The notes: a model not told the origin generated them from the sequence alone. A stretch of 64,000 nt of DNA from Curtobacterium sp. MCLR17_007 (GCF_003234655.2 NZ_CP126271.1:2542001-2606000); one strand, 5' to 3'; shown: positions 45,434-54,236, numbered from the stretch's first letter. Made by a program: numbers and translations.

Positions 45434-47496
45434 GCGCTCGGCCGATCGAGCTTCCACACGCGCTGCGGGCCGGACTGGGTCTGGACCTCGCCGACGTCCC
45501 GCACGTCGGCGCGGTCACCGAGCTTGTCGACCACGCGCTGCGTCGCGTAGACACCTGGCGTCGGGGCGATGCCCTGCACCCGGTACGCCAGGCTGACCGC
45601 GTCGCCCCACATGTCGTAGACGATGCTCGACCGGCCGACCAGGCCGCTCGTGACCTGACCGGTGTCCACGCCGGCACGCAGTGCGATCGAGGCGCCGTGC
45701 TGCGCGTTGAAGCGCTCGAGCACCCCCTCGGCCTCGGCGGCGAACTCGATCACGCGGCGGACGTTGTCGACCCGCGGGACACTGAGGCCGCAGCTCGCCA
45801 GGTACCCGCTGCGGGTGGTCCGGACCCGCTCGATCCCGTGCCGGGCGGCCGCCTCGTCGAAGGAACGCCAGACGTCGTTCACCAGTGACAGCGACTCCTC
45901 GGCGGTCAGGCCCGCGGCGAAGTCGTCGATCCCGATGATGTCCGCGTACACGACGGCGACGTCCTGGTGGTCCTCGGCGATCGTCTCGTCACCCTGCTTG
46001 TAGCGACGCGCGACCTCTTCCGGCATGAGCGTCAGCAGCATGGTGTCGTTCTGCCGCCGCTGCTCGTCCAACAGGTCCTGTTTCACGCGGAGACTCCGGC
46101 TCATGTCATTGAACGCCAGGCCGAGGTCACCGATCTCGTCGCCCTGCTTCGTCTTCACCTCGACGCCGATCTCGCCCGCGCTCACCCGGTTGACCGCGGT
46201 CTGCAGTCGGCGGATCGGCCGGACGAACACCTGCGCCAGCAGCAGCGACAGCAGGCTCACCAGCACGATGATGCCGACCAGGGCGAGCCCGATGTTGCGC
46301 GTGAAGTCGTTGACCGGCGCGAAGGCCTCGGCGGTGTCCATCTGCGCCACGACCACCCACCGCAGCCCGTCGACCTCGAGCGGGGCGTAGGCGGCCAGGG
46401 TCTCCTTGCCGCGGTAGTCGTTCGCGATCACCGTGCCCGTCTTGCCCTGCAGCGCCCGGGTGACCGGTGTCGTGTTCACCTGCTGCAGGAGCACCGAGCC
46501 CTTGACCGCGACCTCGCGCTTCGCCGTCGCCGGTGCCGTCCCCGCCGCGATCACGTCCTGCTGGTACTGCTTCGGGTGCTCGAGGAGCTGCCGCGGGTAG
46601 GACCGCATCAGGTTGTCGTCCCCGACCAGGTACGACTCGCCGGTGTCGCCGAGCCCGTCGTTCTTCCAGCCCTGGTTGCCCGTCATCACCTGGGTGATCA
46701 GGTCGACCGGCACCTGTACCGCCATCACGCCGATGACGCGGCCGTCCTCGGCCACCGGGCTCATCACCCACAGGGTCGGGACGTTGAGACTCGGGACGTA
46801 CCGTCCGAAGTCCGTCACGACGACCGCGTCGGAGTTCGTCAGCTGCAGGGCCTGCTCGTACCCGGTGGCCAGGTTCGAGTCGCGGTACGGACCGTCCTCG
46901 AGGTCCGAGCCGAGGTCGGCACCGCCGTAGGCCGAGTAGACGACGTCGCCGTCGGTGTTCATCAGCAGCAGGTCCTCGTAGCCCTGCGCGTCCACCGCCT
47001 GCCGGAAGTACGACTGGTACTGCGCGTGTGCCGCGCTCCACGTGCTGCCGTCGCCGGCGTCGTCGCGCTGGATGGCCTTGTCGTAGTCGTCGAACGGGGC
47101 GGTGTAGCGCGCCTGGAGGTAGGTCTGCGGGTCGCGCGTCGGCGCGAACTGCTCCGGGTTCGCCGAGCCGCCGCTCCGCTGGTCGAGCTGCGGCACGAAG
47201 GTGTCCTGGTACCAGGCGTCCACCGCGGACTGGTCGGCCGAGGTCACCGGCTGGTCCTGCAGGTCACGCCACCCGGCCTCGAAGGCCTGCGTCGCACCGA
47301 TCACGCTGGCGTTGCGGCTCTGCGAGACCACGGTCTGCGTGAACTGGTCGAACGACCGCTTGAGTTCGGTGATCCGGGACTCGCGCAGCGAGGTGACCTG
47401 GTTGAGCGCCGCCGCCTGCAGGGAGTCGCGGCCGTTCACGTAGCCGACGGCACCGACCACGAGGGCCGCGAGGACGCTGACCCCGAGCAGCATCAC
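45430..47496 (-). CDS. Sensor protein with dCache, HAMP and degenerate class III cyclase domain
   Basis: 688 residues from the first possible in-frame start (GTG 47496, then ATG 47493). Domains in order: span (1-20), large extracellular double-Cache-like domain (about 25-385), span (about 395-420), HAMP (about 420-475, RPIRRLQTAVNRVSAGEIGV), then a cyclase domain (about 505-685). The first metal Asp is in VVYADIIGIDDF. The second metal Asp position (the D of the usual GDA) appears as Ser in RTTRSGYLASCGL, and the catalytic Asn of VNLAXR appears as Ser in AVSLAYRV. Enzyme activity is therefore doubtful. Codons upstream stay in a coding-like pattern but lack any start, because of a frameshift near 47600. 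The stop overlaps the channel gene. Confidence 0.85.
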   Translation of the reverse strand: MMLLGVSVLAALVVGAVGYVNGRDSLQAAALNQVTSLRESRITELKRSFDQFTQTVVSQSRNASVIGATQAFEAGWRDLQDQPVTSADQSAVDAWYQDTFVPQLDQRSGGSANPEQFAPTRDPQTYLQARYTAPFDDYDKAIQRDDAGDGSTWSAAHAQYQSYFRQAVDAQGYEDLLLMNTDGDVVYSAYGGADLGSDLEDGPYRDSNLATGYEQALQLTNSDAVVVTDFGRYVPSLNVPTLWVMSPVAEDGRVIGVMAVQVPVDLITQVMTGNQGWKNDGLGDTGESYLVGDDNLMRSYPRQLLEHPKQYQQDVIAAGTAPATAKREVAVKGSVLLQQVNTTPVTRALQGKTGTVIANDYRGKETLAAYAPLEVDGLRWVVVAQMDTAEAFAPVNDFTRNIGLALVGIIVLVSLLSLLLAQVFVRPIRRLQTAVNRVSAGEIGVEVKTKQGDEIGDLGLAFNDMSRSLRVKQDLLDEQRRQNDTMLLTLMPEEVARRYKQGDETIAEDHQDVAVVYADIIGIDDFAAGLTAEESLSLVNDVWRSFDEAAARHGIERVRTTRSGYLASCGLSVPRVDNVRRVIEFAAEAEGVLERFNAQHGASIALRAGVDTGQVTSGLVGRSSIVYDMWGDAVSLAYRVQGIAPTPGVYATQRVVDKLGDRADVRDVGEVQTQSGPQRVWKLDRPSA

Positions 47497-47599
47497 CAGC
47501 AGCTTGGACTGGATGTCGAGGGACCCCGTCTTCCGGAACCGGCTCCAGCGACCGCGTCGGCGGGGTGCGGTGTCGGCGCTCGGGGTGCCGGGCGCGGCA

Positions 47600-47855
47600 G
47601 GGGGATGGGGTCGGCCGGGGGGATGGGGTCGGCCGGGACGGAGCCGGGAGCGTGGGAGCCCGACGGGTTCGTGCCGGTCGGGTTCGTGCTGGTCGGGTTC
47701 GTGCCGGTCGGGTCTGCGCCGTGCGACGCGGCTGGTGTGTCGGCGGGCCGGTCATCCGGCGAGGACGGAGGGGCTGCGGTCACGATGACTCCGATCGACA
47801 GCCCACTGGTGCCGGTGGGCTCCTGGTCGTGCGACGCCGCTGATTCGGCGCCCAT
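47600..47855 (-). pseudogene. Frameshifted N-terminal extension of the cyclase-domain sensor
   Basis: From ATG 47855 (MGAESAAS, or GTG 47867) a disordered Pro/Thr/Asn-rich segment with PTGTN repeats is encoded in the frame one base off the sensor gene. The frames would join exactly if the five-base G run at 47600-47604 had six bases. The nearly identical unit beside it (47617-47622) does have six. The joined protein would be about 808 residues and read PPADPIPPAAPG into RRRGRWSRFRKTG, a sensible cytoplasmic N-terminus. It is either a sequencing error in a homopolymer, a phase-variable tract or a recent mutation. Confidence 0.7.
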
Positions 47856-47944
47856 CACATCTATCACGCGAGTAACACTCGTGTCCGTTTCGCGTCCCCT
47901 GTCCGCAAAACGAGCCAGTCGACGCCGGTGCCCACCGCGCGCCC

Positions 47945-48090
47945 GGAGCGTGCGGTGCGTGCGGTGCGTCCGGCGTCCGGCGTCCGATGCGTCCGGCGTC
48001 CGATGCGTGCGGCGTCCGATGCGTCCGGTGCGTCCGGTGCGTGCGGCGCGTGCGGTGTGTCCGGAGCGTCCGGTGCGTGCGGCGCGTGCG
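47945..48090. repeat. Degenerate GCGTCCGGT/GCGTGCGGT repeat tract
   Basis: About 145 nt of short units (GCGTCCG, GCGTGCGG, GTCCGATGC) with no fixed period, immediately downstream of the ABC exporter stop. I see no gene in it. Confidence 0.8.
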
Positions 48091-48092
48091 CG

Positions 48093-49958
48093 TCAGGTGC
48101 CGAGGGCGTCGATCGGCGCTGCCTGCTGCTGGTTCAACGTCGTGTAGATGCCGTCCAGCGCGAGCAGCTCCTCATGGGTCCCCTGCTCCACGATCCGTCC
48201 GTGGTCGAGCACGAAGATCACGTCGGCATCCCGCACGGTCGACAGGCGGTGCGCGATCGAGATGGTCGTGCGTCCTCGCGCTGCGGCATCGAGCGCGGCC
48301 TGCACGACCCGCTCGGAGATCGAGTCGAGCGCACTCGTGGCTTCGTCGAGGACGAGCACGGGCGGGTCCTTGAGCATGACGCGAGCGATCGCGATCCGCT
48401 GCTTCTCACCCCCGGACAACCGGTACCCGCGCTCCCCGACCACCGTGTCGTAGCCGTCGGGGAAGGACGCGATCGTCTCGTGGATGTTCGCTGCCCGTGC
48501 AGCGCGCTCGAGCTCGGCGTCGGTGGCGTCCGGCTTGGCGTACCGGAGGTTGTCGCCGATGGTCGCGTGGAAGAGGTAGGTCTCTTGGCTGACGATGCCG
48601 ACGTGCCGCATGAGGTCCTCGTGCTCGAGGTCGCGGACGTCGGCCCCGGCGAAACGGACCGACCCCTTCGTGGCCTCGTACAGTCGTGGCACCAGGTAGG
48701 ACACCGTCGTCTTGCCGGCACCGGACGGCCCCACGAAGGCGGCGAACTGCCCTGGCTGGAGCTCGAACGACACACCGCGCAGCGTGGGCTTGTCGGCTTC
48801 GCCGTCCGGGTAGGTGAAGGTGACGTCGTCGAAGGCGACGTGTCCGACCCGACTCTCGTCGACCTTGGCCGCAGCAGGCGAGTCCGTGATGGCCGGCTTG
48901 AGGTCGAGGTACTCGAAGATGCGGGCGAACAGCGCGCCGGAGGTCTGCAGGTCGAGCACGACACGCAGCAGCCCCACGGTCGGGAACAGCAGCCGCGACT
49001 GCACGGTCGTGAACGCGACGATCGTGCCGGCGGTGATCGGGACGCCACCGAGGATCAGGTACGCCGCCACCAGGTAGATGATCGCCGGGATGATCGACAG
49101 GAAGATCTGCACGATGGCGAAGAACCACTGTCCGGACATCTGCTGGCGGACCTGCAGCGAGATCTGGTTGCGGTTCTCGTCGCCGTAGCGGTGGGTCTCG
49201 GCCCGCTGCTGGTTGAAGCTCTTGGCGAGGAGGATCCCCGACACGCTCAGTGCCTCTTGGGTGATCGCGGTCATGTCCGACAGCGATTCCTGCGTCTGCC
49301 CGGCGATCTTCGCGCGGACCTGACCGACCCGACGCTGCGCGATCACGAGCAGCGGCAGCAGGACGACGGCCACGATGGTCATCTGCCAGCTGAGCAGCAG
49401 CATCGCGACGACTGCGGCGATCACCGTCACGGTGTTGCCGAGCACCGAGGAGATCGTGTTGTTCAGCACGCTCGCGACGCCGCCCACGTCGTTCTGCAGA
49501 CGCGACTGGATCACGCCGGTCTTGGTCCGGGTGAAGAACGCCAGCTCCATCCGCTGCAGGTGCGCGAAGAGCCGCATGCGCAGCGCCCCCATCACCTTGT
49601 TGCCGACGGTCGCCGTCAGGTACGTCTGCCAGACACCGACACCGGCGCTCGCGATCCACAGGGCGACCATCCCGCTGACCAGCCAGAACAGCACCGGCAC
49701 GTTCGGCGTCCCCGACTCGGGGAACAGTCCCCGGTCGAAGGCCTGCTGCGTCAACAGGGGCGGGATCACCGACAGCGCGGCCCCCACGAGCACCAGGGCG
49801 ATCGTGAAGACGATCGAGCGACGGTGCGGGACGAACAGCCCGGCGATCCGCCGCAGCAGGTGCGGGACCGCCGGCGCCTGGGCGTTCGCGGCACGCTGCG
49901 CGTCGAAGTCGCCGCTCGAGATGCGGCCACCGTGGCCGCCGCCGCGCATCATGCTCAT
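48093..49958 (-). CDS. ABC exporter, fused permease and ATPase
   Basis: Homodimer-type ABC exporter half of 621 residues. ATG 49958 has AAGGA six bases upstream; longer frames are shadows. The membrane domain (about 35-340) has six spans and contains the coupling segment FAHLQRMELAFFTRTKTG. The ATPase domain has Walker A VGPSGAGKTTVS, Q-loop IVSQETYLF, signature RLSGGEKQRIAIA, Walker B VLVLDEATSALD and H-loop ISIAHRLST. All catalytic residues are intact. The N-terminus is Gly/His/Arg rich. Substrate (lipid, peptide or drug) cannot be told. The gene is divergent from the amino-acid permease. Confidence 0.93.
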   Translation of the reverse strand: MSMMRGGGHGGRISSGDFDAQRAANAQAPAVPHLLRRIAGLFVPHRRSIVFTIALVLVGAALSVIPPLLTQQAFDRGLFPESGTPNVPVLFWLVSGMVALWIASAGVGVWQTYLTATVGNKVMGALRMRLFAHLQRMELAFFTRTKTGVIQSRLQNDVGGVASVLNNTISSVLGNTVTVIAAVVAMLLLSWQMTIVAVVLLPLLVIAQRRVGQVRAKIAGQTQESLSDMTAITQEALSVSGILLAKSFNQQRAETHRYGDENRNQISLQVRQQMSGQWFFAIVQIFLSIIPAIIYLVAAYLILGGVPITAGTIVAFTTVQSRLLFPTVGLLRVVLDLQTSGALFARIFEYLDLKPAITDSPAAAKVDESRVGHVAFDDVTFTYPDGEADKPTLRGVSFELQPGQFAAFVGPSGAGKTTVSYLVPRLYEATKGSVRFAGADVRDLEHEDLMRHVGIVSQETYLFHATIGDNLRYAKPDATDAELERAARAANIHETIASFPDGYDTVVGERGYRLSGGEKQRIAIARVMLKDPPVLVLDEATSALDSISERVVQAALDAAARGRTTISIAHRLSTVRDADVIFVLDHGRIVEQGTHEELLALDGIYTTLNQQQAAPIDALGT

Positions 49959-50136
49959 GCGAGATCCTTTCGCCCGGAGGGCCTGACCGGTCATCCGCGA
50001 GAGCAAATGTATCCCCGCGGTACGACAGCGGTGCGGCCGGGAGCGACATCTGTGGAGAACGTCGCTGACAGCGGAATTGACCCCTTTCCGGGGCCATGCG
50101 AGCATGACCCGTCCCGTTCCCCCACCACGAGGTCCC

Positions 50137-51579
50137 ATGTCGTCCGCGCCACCCCGTCCTGCCCAGCCCCGTCCCGCTCGGACCCTCCGCCATCAGCTCG
50201 CGCGGCGCAAACCGATCGACCAGCTGCAGGCAGATGCGGCAGCCGGCGTCGACGGGCAGCCGCTCCGCAGGACCCTCGGCGTCTGGCACCTGACGATGAT
50301 CAGCGTCGGCGCCACGCTCGGCACCGGGATCCTCGTCGTCCTCGGGACCGCGGTGCCGCTGGCAGGGCCGGCGGTCTGGATCTCGTTCATCCTGGCGGGC
50401 GTCGCGGCGCTGTTGTCGGCGCTGTCCTACGCCGAGATGGCCGGAGCCGTGCCGACCTCGGGGTCGAGCTACTCGTACACGTACGCGACCATGGGCGAGG
50501 GCATCGCCTGGGTCTGCGGCTGGTGTCTGGTCCTCGAGTACGCCGTCTCGGTCGCCGCCGTCGCCGTGGGTGCGAGCGAGTACGTCGACGAGACGCTGCG
50601 CGTGTTCGGCCTGCACCTGCCGACGGCCCTGTCGGCTCCTCCCGGTGACGGCGGCGTCGTCAACCTGCCCGCCGCCGTGCTGGTGCTCCTCGCCACCGCG
50701 GTGCTGCTGCCGGGTGCCCGCGAGAGCGCGTGGGTGAACACCCTCATGGTCATCGTGAAGATCGCGCTGCTGGTGTTCTTCGTCGTCGTGGCGTTCACCG
50801 CGTTCCAGGCGGGCAACTTCGAGCCGCTCGCGCCGATGGGTGCTGCCGGGGTCACCGCAGCTGCCTCTCGCCTGTTCTTCTCGTACATCGGCTTCGACGC
50901 CGCCTCGACCGCGGGCGAAGAGGCGAAGGACCCGCGCCGTGACCTGCCCCGGGCGATCATCGGGTCGATCGTGGTCATCACCGCGCTGTACATCCTCGTG
51001 GCGATCGCGGCGATCGGCGCCCGGCCGTGGGAGTCGTTCTCGTCGACGGAGGCCTCGCTCGTGCGCATCGTCGTCGACGTCACCGGTCGGCCGTGGGTGG
51101 CACTCGTGTTCTCGGTCGGCGCCGTCATCGCCATCGCCAGCGTCGTGCTGACCGTCCTGTACGGCCAGACCCGCATCCTGCTCACCATGGCGCGCGACGG
51201 CCTGGTGCCGAAGGTGTTCGGACGGGTGTCGGCGCGCACCGGCACCCCGATCGCCAACACCCTCATCGTGGGGGTCGTGGTGACGGTCGTCGCCGCGCTC
51301 GTCCCCCTCGGCGAACTCGCCGACGCGACGAGCATCGGCACCCTCGTGGCCTTCGCGCTCGTCAACGTGTCGGTGATCATCCTGCGCCGATCGCAACCGA
51401 CGCTCGAGCGCTCGTACCGCGTGCCGCTGTTCCCGGTCGTCCCCGTCCTGGGCACCCTGTGCTGCGTCCTGCTCGCGGTCTTCCTCGGCGCGGGCACCTG
51501 GATCGCCTTCGCCGTGTGGATGCTCGCCGGCGCCGTGCTCTACGTGCTGTACGGCCGCCGGCACAGCACCCTCGCCTGA
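50137..51579 (+). CDS. APC-family amino-acid permease
   Basis: Twelve-span transporter of 480 residues, similar to cationic-amino-acid permeases. ATG 50137 is chosen because GAGG lies 4 nt before it; in-frame starts at 50104 and 50077 are possible. Motifs: LGVWHLTMISVGATLGTGIL (unwound span 1 with GATLGTG), ALSYAEMAGAVPTSGSSYSY, the FFSYIGFDAASTAGEEAKD loop after span 6, and RDLPRAIIGS. The basic N-terminal tail is cytoplasmic. It is a single gene; the short tandem repeats beyond its end may carry a terminator. Confidence 0.92.
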   Translation: MSSAPPRPAQPRPARTLRHQLARRKPIDQLQADAAAGVDGQPLRRTLGVWHLTMISVGATLGTGILVVLGTAVPLAGPAVWISFILAGVAALLSALSYAEMAGAVPTSGSSYSYTYATMGEGIAWVCGWCLVLEYAVSVAAVAVGASEYVDETLRVFGLHLPTALSAPPGDGGVVNLPAAVLVLLATAVLLPGARESAWVNTLMVIVKIALLVFFVVVAFTAFQAGNFEPLAPMGAAGVTAAASRLFFSYIGFDAASTAGEEAKDPRRDLPRAIIGSIVVITALYILVAIAAIGARPWESFSSTEASLVRIVVDVTGRPWVALVFSVGAVIAIASVVLTVLYGQTRILLTMARDGLVPKVFGRVSARTGTPIANTLIVGVVVTVVAALVPLGELADATSIGTLVAFALVNVSVIILRRSQPTLERSYRVPLFPVVPVLGTLCCVLLAVFLGAGTWIAFAVWMLAGAVLYVLYGRRHSTLA

Positions 51580-51588
51580 TCCGCAGAT

Positions 51589-51697
51589 CCGCTGAACCGC
51601 TGAGCCGCTGAGCCGCTGAGCCGCCTGCAACCCCGGGCCCCTTCTGCTCTTCCGGCGCCCCGATCGCCCGGATCGCCCGGATCGCCCGGATCGCCCG
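51589..51697. repeat. Two short tandem repeats past the permease gene
   Basis: CCGCTGAG-type 8-nt units, four copies at 51589-51620, then GATCGCCCG 9-nt units, four exact copies at 51662-51697. The gap between the permease and the next convergent gene holds nothing else I can name. Confidence 0.85.
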
Positions 51698-51705
51698 GAG
51701 ACGGT

Positions 51706-52623
51706 TCACACCTGCAGTCCGTGGCCGCGGAGCAGTGCCCGCAGCCGATCGACGTCGACGAGGTGCCACCATCGCACCCGGATGAACGCGACGACGCCGG
51801 GCCGGATGCGGTCCTCGCGCTGCTTCTCGTGCCAGAGGACGTCCTGCGGCGTCCGACCGGCGAGCATGGTCGGGTCGGTGTACTTCTGACGGCCGTCGAA
51901 CTCGATCACGATCCGCTCGGCGGGCAGCCACAAGTCCACTCGGTCGACGAATCCGTCGCTGACGAACTCGTGCTGCGGCTCGACTGCGGTGATGCCGAGT
52001 TCGGCGAGCCGAGCCGCGCAGAACGACTCACCCACCGATTCGTGACGGACGTCGCTCGTCTGGACGACCCGGTCGAGATGTACGCGCCCACGTCCGTCGA
52101 ACCGGTCGGCGAACGCGGTCAACGCCGTCCGCGCCAGACCCCCGCGGAGCGCACTGTCGAGCACGATCACCGCCTGGGGGAACTGCAGGTCGAGGGCAGC
52201 TCCCACAGCGGTGCTGACCGGGTCCGCGAGCCGGGCCCCGGCGTACGTGTCGAGCGAAGTCGATGCGCGCTCCGGCTGGGGCGATGACCGGACGCTGACA
52301 CCCGACATGCGCCGGCGCCCACCGTGGGGCACGGTGACCTGTACCCGGTCCGGCCACGGTCCGATGTGCGCCCATCCGCGGAGTGCCGCGGCGGACAGGT
52401 GCGAAATGACGCCGTCGTGCGGGAGCCTGGGCGTGACGGCCCGGACCAGGGTCAGATGTCGCGCGCGGGTGTCGAGTCGGTCCCACTCGTCGGGGTCGAC
52501 GTAGACGCCGGGGACGAGCCGGGTCAGTTCCCGTTCGGCCGCCCGACGCTGGAGCCGTCGAGCAACGGTGCGGCCGGACGATGCGCGCCAGAGCTGCGGT
52601 TCGTACGAGGTCTCGATCTCCAT
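51706..52623 (-). CDS. AbiEi-like / DUF559 nuclease-fold protein
   Basis: 305 residues, ATG 52623. The N-terminal part (about 10-80) resembles the AbiEi antitoxin-type winged helix: ARRLQRRAAERELTRLVPGVYV, read as two blocks, and SHLSAAALRGW. The C-terminal part (about 195-300) is a DUF559/Vsr-like PD-(D/E)XK nuclease fold, with DRVDLWLPAERIVIEFDG and Lys in RQKYTD, followed by WHEKQREDRIR. No cognate AbiEii nucleotidyltransferase toxin is next to it. Such solitary fusions are frequent in actinobacteria, and their role (defence or otherwise) is unknown. Confidence 0.82.
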   Translation of the reverse strand: MEIETSYEPQLWRASSGRTVARRLQRRAAERELTRLVPGVYVDPDEWDRLDTRARHLTLVRAVTPRLPHDGVISHLSAAALRGWAHIGPWPDRVQVTVPHGGRRRMSGVSVRSSPQPERASTSLDTYAGARLADPVSTAVGAALDLQFPQAVIVLDSALRGGLARTALTAFADRFDGRGRVHLDRVVQTSDVRHESVGESFCAARLAELGITAVEPQHEFVSDGFVDRVDLWLPAERIVIEFDGRQKYTDPTMLAGRTPQDVLWHEKQREDRIRPGVVAFIRVRWWHLVDVDRLRALLRGHGLQV

Positions 52624-52728
52624 GCACTCAGCGTCGTTGAGCCCGTCGACGCCTGGGACCGGGCGACCAGAACCGTGGATCGATCGTCACCGACCCCGAC
52701 CTGTGGAGGAACCGGTCATGCACGTCGT

Positions 52729-52860
52729 GCGACATGAGTGCAGCGAAAGCGCGACGCTTTCGCTGCCGCGATGTCGCCCGGCGCCGGCTGGAACCGATGT
52801 CGGCGCATCGAGCGACGTCGCGGCACCGAAAGCGCGTCGCGGAACCGCCTGCGATGTCGC
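52729..52860. repeat. Pair of 49-nt palindromic repeats
   Basis: Copies at 52729-52777 and 52812-52860, spaced 83 nt start to start, share GCGAC...GCANCGAAAGCGCG...GCGATGTCGC. The first contains a perfect hairpin GCAGCGAAAGCG / CGCTTTCGCTGC (52740-52766). The 374-nt gap 52624-52997 otherwise holds only an A/C-rich low-complexity stretch and the rplL terminator. Confidence 0.8.
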
Positions 52861-52945
52861 TTTTGGAGAGGGAACCCCCGCAGCCCCCCACAGCACGGCA
52901 GCACCCACCGCACCCACAGCCCCACCCACACAGCCCCCCCGAACG

Positions 52946-52981
52946 ACGACGGCCGCCGCCCCGAAGGGCAGCGGCCGTCGT
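52946..52981 (-). terminator. Terminator of the rplJ-rplL operon
   Basis: An 11-bp perfect stem ACGACGGCCGC (52946-52956) with its complement (52971-52981), 16 nt past the rplL stop. There is an inner GCC/GGC pair in the loop. Confidence 0.82.
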
Positions 52982-52997
52982 GATGAAGCGGATCGAA

Positions 52998-53381
52998 TTA
53001 CGCGACCTCGACCGTGGCGCCAGCGGCCTCGAGGGCTGCCTTCGCCTTGTCAGCGGCTTCCTTGTTCGCACCCTCGAGCACCTTGGCGTCGGGGGTCTCG
53101 ACCAGGGCCTTGGCCTCGCCGAGGCCGAGCGACGTGAGGCTGCGGACCTCCTTGATGACCTGGATCTTCTTGTCGCCAGCCGACTTGAGGATGACGTCGA
53201 ACTCGGTCTTCTCCTCGACCTCTTCGGCCGGGGCAGCAGCACCGGGAGCCGCAGCAGCGGCAACGGGGGCAGCAGCGGTGACCTCGAAGACCTCTTCGAA
53301 CTTCTTCACGAAGTCCGAGAGTTCGATGAGCGTGAGCTCCTTGAAGGCCTCGATGAGCTCGTCCTGCGAAAGCTTCGCCAT
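52998..53381 (-). CDS. rplL: 50S ribosomal protein L7/L12
   Basis: Stalk protein that recruits translation GTPases; 127 residues. The N-terminal dimerisation domain ([20 protein letters not shown]) joins through an Ala-rich hinge (about 38-52) to the C-terminal domain ([20 protein letters not shown] and [10 protein letters not shown]). It is 51 nt downstream of rplJ in the usual rplJ-rplL order. Expression is probably set by the L10 leader and the spacing between the genes. Confidence 0.99.
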   Translation of the reverse strand: MAKLSQDELIEAFKELTLIELSDFVKKFEEVFEVTAAAPVAAAAAPGAAAPAEEVEEKTEFDVILKSAGDKKIQVIKEVRSLTSLGLGEAKALVETPDAKVLEGANKEAADKAKAALEAAGATVEVA

Positions 53382-53432
53382 GATTTTCTCCTACTACTAG
53401 CTAGTACGTGTGGTTGATGAACGCGTGCCTGA

Positions 53433-53948
53433 TCAGGCCGCGGACTCCTGCTTCTCGCGGAGGGCGTCCACCGTGCGGACGGCCTGCGAGAGGGGTGCGT
53501 TGAACAGGTACGCAGCACCGAACAGCGAAGCCTTGAAGGCACCGGCGAGCTTGCCGAGCAGCACTTCACGGGATTCGAGGTCGGCGAGCTTGTCCACCTC
53601 GGTCGCGGAGAGCGGGTTACCGTCGAAGTAACCGCCCTTGACCACGAGCTCGGGGTTCGCCTTGGCGAATGCACGCAGCGACTTCGCGACGGCGACGGTG
53701 TCACCGTGGACGAAGGCGAGAGCGGACGGACCGGCGAGCTCGTCGTCGAACGACGAGATGCCGGCGTTGTTCGCCGCGATCTTGGTCAGCGTGTTCTTCA
53801 CCACGGCGTACGTGGCGTGCTCACGGATCGAGTTGCGGAGCTCCTTGAGCTGCGCGACCGTGAGACCGCGGTACTCGGTGAGCAGAACGGCGTTCGAGCT
53901 ACGGAAGGACTCCGTGAGCTCGGCGACCGCAGCTTCCTTGTTCGCCAT
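53433..53948 (-). CDS. rplJ: 50S ribosomal protein L10
   Basis: Stalk base that binds 23S rRNA and L7/L12 dimers; 171 residues, ATG 53948 after AAGGAG. The N-terminal rRNA-binding domain contains [20 protein letters not shown] and [15 protein letters not shown]. The C-terminal helix that carries L7/L12 is the Ala/Leu-rich end. In other bacteria L10 represses its own mRNA through the leader; a matching leader with attenuator lies upstream. Confidence 0.99.
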   Translation of the reverse strand: MANKEAAVAELTESFRSSNAVLLTEYRGLTVAQLKELRNSIREHATYAVVKNTLTKIAANNAGISSFDDELAGPSALAFVHGDTVAVAKSLRAFAKANPELVVKGGYFDGNPLSATEVDKLADLESREVLLGKLAGAFKASLFGAAYLFNAPLSQAVRTVDALREKQESAA

Positions 53949-53989
53949 GGTTCTCCTTGGGGGTCTTGCCGGCTAGCCCCAGGTCCCCG

Positions 53990-54153
53990 GTTGCGACGTA
54001 CACAACCACCACACGAAAAAAGCTCCGGCGCAGAGGCTCGGAGCTGCTCCCCCGCGAACGGAAGGAGTGGTTCGGAACACCTGCGCGGGCTGCCTCGTGA
54101 GAGAGGACCTTCGGTTGACGTGCATGCACGACAACGACCGGCGGTCTTTGGCT
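53990..54153 (-). promoter_or_regulatory. Ribosomal protein L10 leader
   Basis: The 200-nt 5' region of rplJ contains several helices and a strong attenuator hairpin (54021-54045, minus strand) with a run of T. This is the usual layout of L10 leaders, in which L10 binding favours the terminated form. Exact ends are inferred from the promoter and the hairpin. Confidence 0.72.
54015..54045 (-). terminator. Attenuator in the L10 leader
   Basis: Minus-strand hairpin AGCTCCG / CGGAGCT (54039-54045 with 54021-54027) followed by TTTTT. It is one of the few hairpins in the window with a true T run, fitting a regulated intrinsic terminator. Confidence 0.8.
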
Positions 54154-54159
54154 TCGAGA

Positions 54160-54188
54160 ACTGTACCAGACGCCACGGGCGCCGCCAA
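54160..54188 (-). promoter_or_regulatory. Probable rplJ promoter
   Basis: Minus strand: -35 TTGGCG (54183-54188), a 17-nt spacer and -10 TACAGT (54160-54165). This places transcription start near 54153, at the head of the L10 leader. Confidence 0.6.
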
Positions 54189-54192
54189 CCAC

Positions 54193-54236
54193 CGGACGGG
54201 AGGCCCGGTGCCGGCCCGCCCCGCGCCTCCTGTCCG
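54193..54236 (-). terminator. Hairpin terminator downstream of the sensor kinase gene
   Basis: Stem CGGACGGGAGGC / GCCTCCTGTCCG with one G-T pair, between the histidine-kinase stop and the rplJ promoter. It belongs to the GGACGGGAGGCCCGGTGC family. Confidence 0.72.

Noticed and set aside
47928..50648. 906-codon open frame opposite the ABC exporter
   Set aside because: Antisense to an intact ABC exporter; begins in a low-complexity repeat tract.
51706..52623. Complete AbiE toxin-antitoxin defence system
   Set aside because: Only an AbiEi/DUF559-like protein is present; no nucleotidyltransferase toxin gene lies beside it.
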